Assembly: GCF_014172405.1 (NCBI RefSeq)
Contig: NZ_WNXC01000003.1
Location: forward strand, 310,001-374,000
DNA length: 64,000 nt
Origin: Pedobacter gandavensis
GTDB lineage: Bacteria > Bacteroidota > Bacteroidia > Sphingobacteriales > Sphingobacteriaceae
Direction: 5' to 3'
The notes beneath the pieces were generated by a model. It searched no databases and had not been told where the DNA came from. It saw nothing but the letters and a program-made list of their open reading frames with translations. The stretch's first letter is position 1. Every line of letters starts with the position of its first letter. Shown one piece after another: positions 62,497 to 64,000 of the stretch. Position numbers and translations under genes: made by a program.

Positions 62497-62519
62497 TAGG
62501 CTGTTTTATTAAGCAGGTA

Positions 62520-63080
62520 TTATTTGTTAAAGGCAGTCATTGTTAAAGCGGGGCCAATGGTCACAAAACTTTTGATCAGGTCCACGCTTTTGCTAATCAG
62601 TGCTGGAAGTTCAGGTTGTTCATCTTTATCAAAGGGCGCCAATACATAATCCGCCTGTCTCCCTTTTGCAAAATTATCACTAATGCCAAAACGTAACCTC
62701 GGGTAGGCTTGTCCCCCGCAAAGCTCTTCAATGCTTTTCAATCCATTGTGTCCTGCGCTACTCCCCTGCATTTTCAGACGGAGTTTACCCAATGGCAATG
62801 CCAGGTCATCCACAATCACTAGTACGTTTTCCAATGGAATTCTCAATTCCCTCATATAATAATTTACCGATTTTCCACTCAGGTTCATATAAGTGGTTGG
62901 CTTAATCACATGCAGCTTCTTCCCTTTGAAAGAAACTTCCGAATAGTAAGCCAAACGGATATTAGAAAATGTGCCTCCGAGTTCTTTTACCAGCTCATCA
63001 GCGATATCAAAACCAATATTATGACGGGTATGTGCGTATTCCGGACCAATATTCCCTAAACCAACAATTAAGTATTTCAT
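62520..63080 (-). CDS. pth: Peptidyl-tRNA hydrolase
   Basis: A 186-residue enzyme that frees tRNA from peptidyl-tRNA dropped by ribosomes. Catalytic and binding residues: N10 and H20 (GLGNIGPEYAHTRHNIGFD), YMNLSGKSV, the Asp in VIVDDLALPLG, and SSAGHNGLKSIEE. The ATG at 63080 is preferred; the TTG three codons upstream lies in a -7 promoter box. It follows rplY, an order usual in bacteria. Confidence 0.96.
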   Translation of the reverse strand: MKYLIVGLGNIGPEYAHTRHNIGFDIADELVKELGGTFSNIRLAYYSEVSFKGKKLHVIKPTTYMNLSGKSVNYYMRELRIPLENVLVIVDDLALPLGKLRLKMQGSSAGHNGLKSIEELCGGQAYPRLRFGISDNFAKGRQADYVLAPFDKDEQPELPALISKSVDLIKSFVTIGPALTMTAFNK

Positions 63081-63086
63081 CTCTTG

Positions 63087-63094
63087 CAAATATA
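63087..63094 (-). promoter_or_regulatory. -7 promoter box next to pth
   Basis: TATATTTG on the minus strand, 6 nt (CAAGAG) before the ATG at 63080; -33 not clear. Confidence 0.5.
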
Positions 63095-63138
63095 ATAGTT
63101 TAGCTGAGAACAGCTATGGAATCATTTTATCCGACAAA

Positions 63139-63172
63139 AAAAAAGCAGTACCGTTGCCGATACTGCTTTTTT
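63139..63172 (-). terminator. Terminator after rplY
   Basis: AAAAAAGCAGTA and TACTGCTTTTTT form a 12-bp perfect stem around 10 nt, with extra T on the minus strand. It separates rplY from pth. Confidence 0.9.
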
Positions 63173-63191
63173 AGATTGGACTAAAAAGAAA

Positions 63192-63770
63192 TTATTTCTT
63201 GTTAGCTTCGTTCTCAGCTTGTTTTAAAGCTCTTGACATTCCAACAGAAACGATAGTGTCTTCTGGAGTGTTAGTGATTGTGTAATCTGCTTTCGCGATA
63301 TCACGTACACGGAACAAGTTACCAACTTCTAATTTTGCAATGCTAACTTCAACTGTTTGAGGCATATCTTTTGGAAGTGATCTCACACGAAGTTTACGTA
63401 ATTTTTGTACTAATTTACCACCCATTTTAACACCTGGAGAAGTACCGGTCAATTTAACTGGGATTTCCATTAAGATTTCTTTGTCATCAAATAACTGAAG
63501 AAAATCTACGTGTAATAATAGGTCAGTAAGTGGGTGAAATTGTAATTCTTTAATGATAGCTTTAGTTTTAGTACCATTAATGTCAATTTCAACAAAGTTT
63601 GCTTCTGGAGTGTAAATAGCATCCTTTAATTCAGTAGTAATTACAGCAAAGTGTTTTTGCTCTGTACCACCATACAATACTGCAGGAACTTTACCTTCAT
63701 AGCGAAGCTCTTTAGCATCGCGTTTCCCTACGTTCTCTCTTGGAGAACCGCTAATTGCGATTGTTTTCAT
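63192..63770 (-). CDS. rplY: 50S ribosomal protein L25/general stress protein Ctc
   Basis: A 192-residue bL25 of the two-domain (Ctc/TL5) type: an N-terminal 5S-rRNA-binding domain (KTIAISGSPRENVGKRDAKE, VPAVLYGG) and a C-terminal beta domain (VDFLQLFDDKEILMEIPVKL). ATG at 63770 is chosen because the upstream 21 residues are not conserved. It is 25 nt after prs, an order usual in bacteria. Confidence 0.95.
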   Translation of the reverse strand: MKTIAISGSPRENVGKRDAKELRYEGKVPAVLYGGTEQKHFAVITTELKDAIYTPEANFVEIDINGTKTKAIIKELQFHPLTDLLLHVDFLQLFDDKEILMEIPVKLTGTSPGVKMGGKLVQKLRKLRVRSLPKDMPQTVEVSIAKLEVGNLFRVRDIAKADYTITNTPEDTIVSVGMSRALKQAENEANKK

Positions 63771-63795
63771 TTTATATTTATTTATTGTTAGTATA

Positions 63796-64000
63796 TTAAA
63801 CTCTAAACAGGTCACTGATTGAACCGTGCTCATTTACATTAGCAATCGCTTTTGCAAATAGCTCAGCAGTACTCAATACCCTGATTTTATCACTCTGACG
63901 TTTCAAAGGAATGGTGTCTGTCACGATCAACTCTGCTAACATAGAGTTTTCTACCGTTTCATAAGCCTTACCTGATAACACCGGATGCGTACAAACTGCA
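63796..64000 (-). CDS. prs: Ribose-phosphate pyrophosphokinase, C-terminal end (partial)
   Basis: The frame is open to the edge of the window. The visible C-terminal 67 residues read AVCTHPVLSGKAYETVENSM and RQSDKIRVLSTAELFAKAIA, which is the end of PRPP synthetase. The enzyme makes PRPP from ribose 5-phosphate and ATP. The PRPP-binding loop and the active site are outside the window. The context (prs-rplY-pth) supports the identification. Confidence 0.93.
   Translation of the reverse strand, partial: AVCTHPVLSGKAYETVENSMLAELIVTDTIPLKRQSDKIRVLSTAELFAKAIANVNEHGSISDLFRV

Noticed and set aside
62497..62519. Terminator between the second hybrid kinase and pth
   Set aside because: The 23-nt spacer shows no stem of useful length; termination may be factor-dependent or within the coding ends.
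1..64000. CRISPR arrays, tRNA/rRNA genes, insertion sequences, prophage or defence genes
   Set aside because: Read for these on both strands and found no spaced direct repeats, cloverleaf-like segments, transposases or phage genes. Short RNAs without hallmark structure could have been missed.

Overview
The window is a chromosomal segment of a Bacteroidota bacterium, most likely of the Sphingobacteriaceae and Pedobacter-like. The reasons are: housekeeping genes in Bacteroidota order (rpsL-rpsG-fusA-rpsJ without tuf; prs-rplY-pth; lpxK-PNP-Porin_10); families largely confined to this phylum (DUF5606, Porin_10, DUF2027); many promoters of the Bacteroidota type (-33 TTG and -7 TAnnTTTG); and A-rich start regions that mostly lack Shine-Dalgarno sequences. 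No tRNA, rRNA, CRISPR array, insertion sequence or prophage gene was seen.

Layout. 1-7.2 kb: end of aconitase, a GH1 beta-glucosidase, a membrane-anchored MutS-like ATPase, rlmH with a 42-codon membrane mini-gene, a cyclophilin/DUF5606 pair and an exported protein. 7.2-11.2 kb: lpxK, purine nucleoside phosphorylase and a putative porin in one tight operon. 11.2-17.2 kb: 1-pyrroline-5-carboxylate dehydrogenase, then carbonic anhydrase with a SulP transporter, a small exported protein and a divergent OprP-like porin. 17.2-24.4 kb: acyl-CoA carboxylase beta subunit, MFS transporter, GNAT enzyme, M42 peptidase, HerA-like ATPase and nucleotidyltransferase. 24.5-28.5 kb: dnaK, a methyltransferase and a 2H phosphoesterase.

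28.5-49.1 kb is the str/S10/spc/alpha ribosomal supercluster on the minus strand: rpsL, rpsG, fusA, rpsJ, then rplC through secY, map, infA, rpmJ, rpsM, rpsK, rpsD, rpoA and rplQ. It is broken between rpsJ and rplC by about 2.3 kb holding a TauE/SafE permease, a DUF1634 protein and an oppositely oriented exported coiled-coil protein. A strong bidirectional terminator follows rpsJ, and rplC has its own consensus promoter. rpmJ and rpmD are present as short genes of 38 and 59 codons.

49.2-64 kb: VF530 and DUF2027 proteins, a sorbosone-dehydrogenase-like lipoprotein, an MscS channel, an M1 aminopeptidase, an ArsC/Spx-like protein, a three-gene signalling operon (CHASE3-GAF hybrid kinase with three receiver domains, CheR methyltransferase, second hybrid kinase), pth, rplY and the end of prs.

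No wholly new multi-gene system stands out. The best leads are: a sigma-54-like promoter with an upstream repeat at dnaK; six genes whose -7 box sits 3-9 nt before the start codon, implying leaderless or nearly leaderless mRNAs; perfect AGGAGG sites at only two ribosomal genes; a 15-bp inverted repeat woven through an internal rplO promoter; the interrupted S10 operon; and a CheR without CheB beside a kinase whose coiled coil is rich in paired Glu/Gln.
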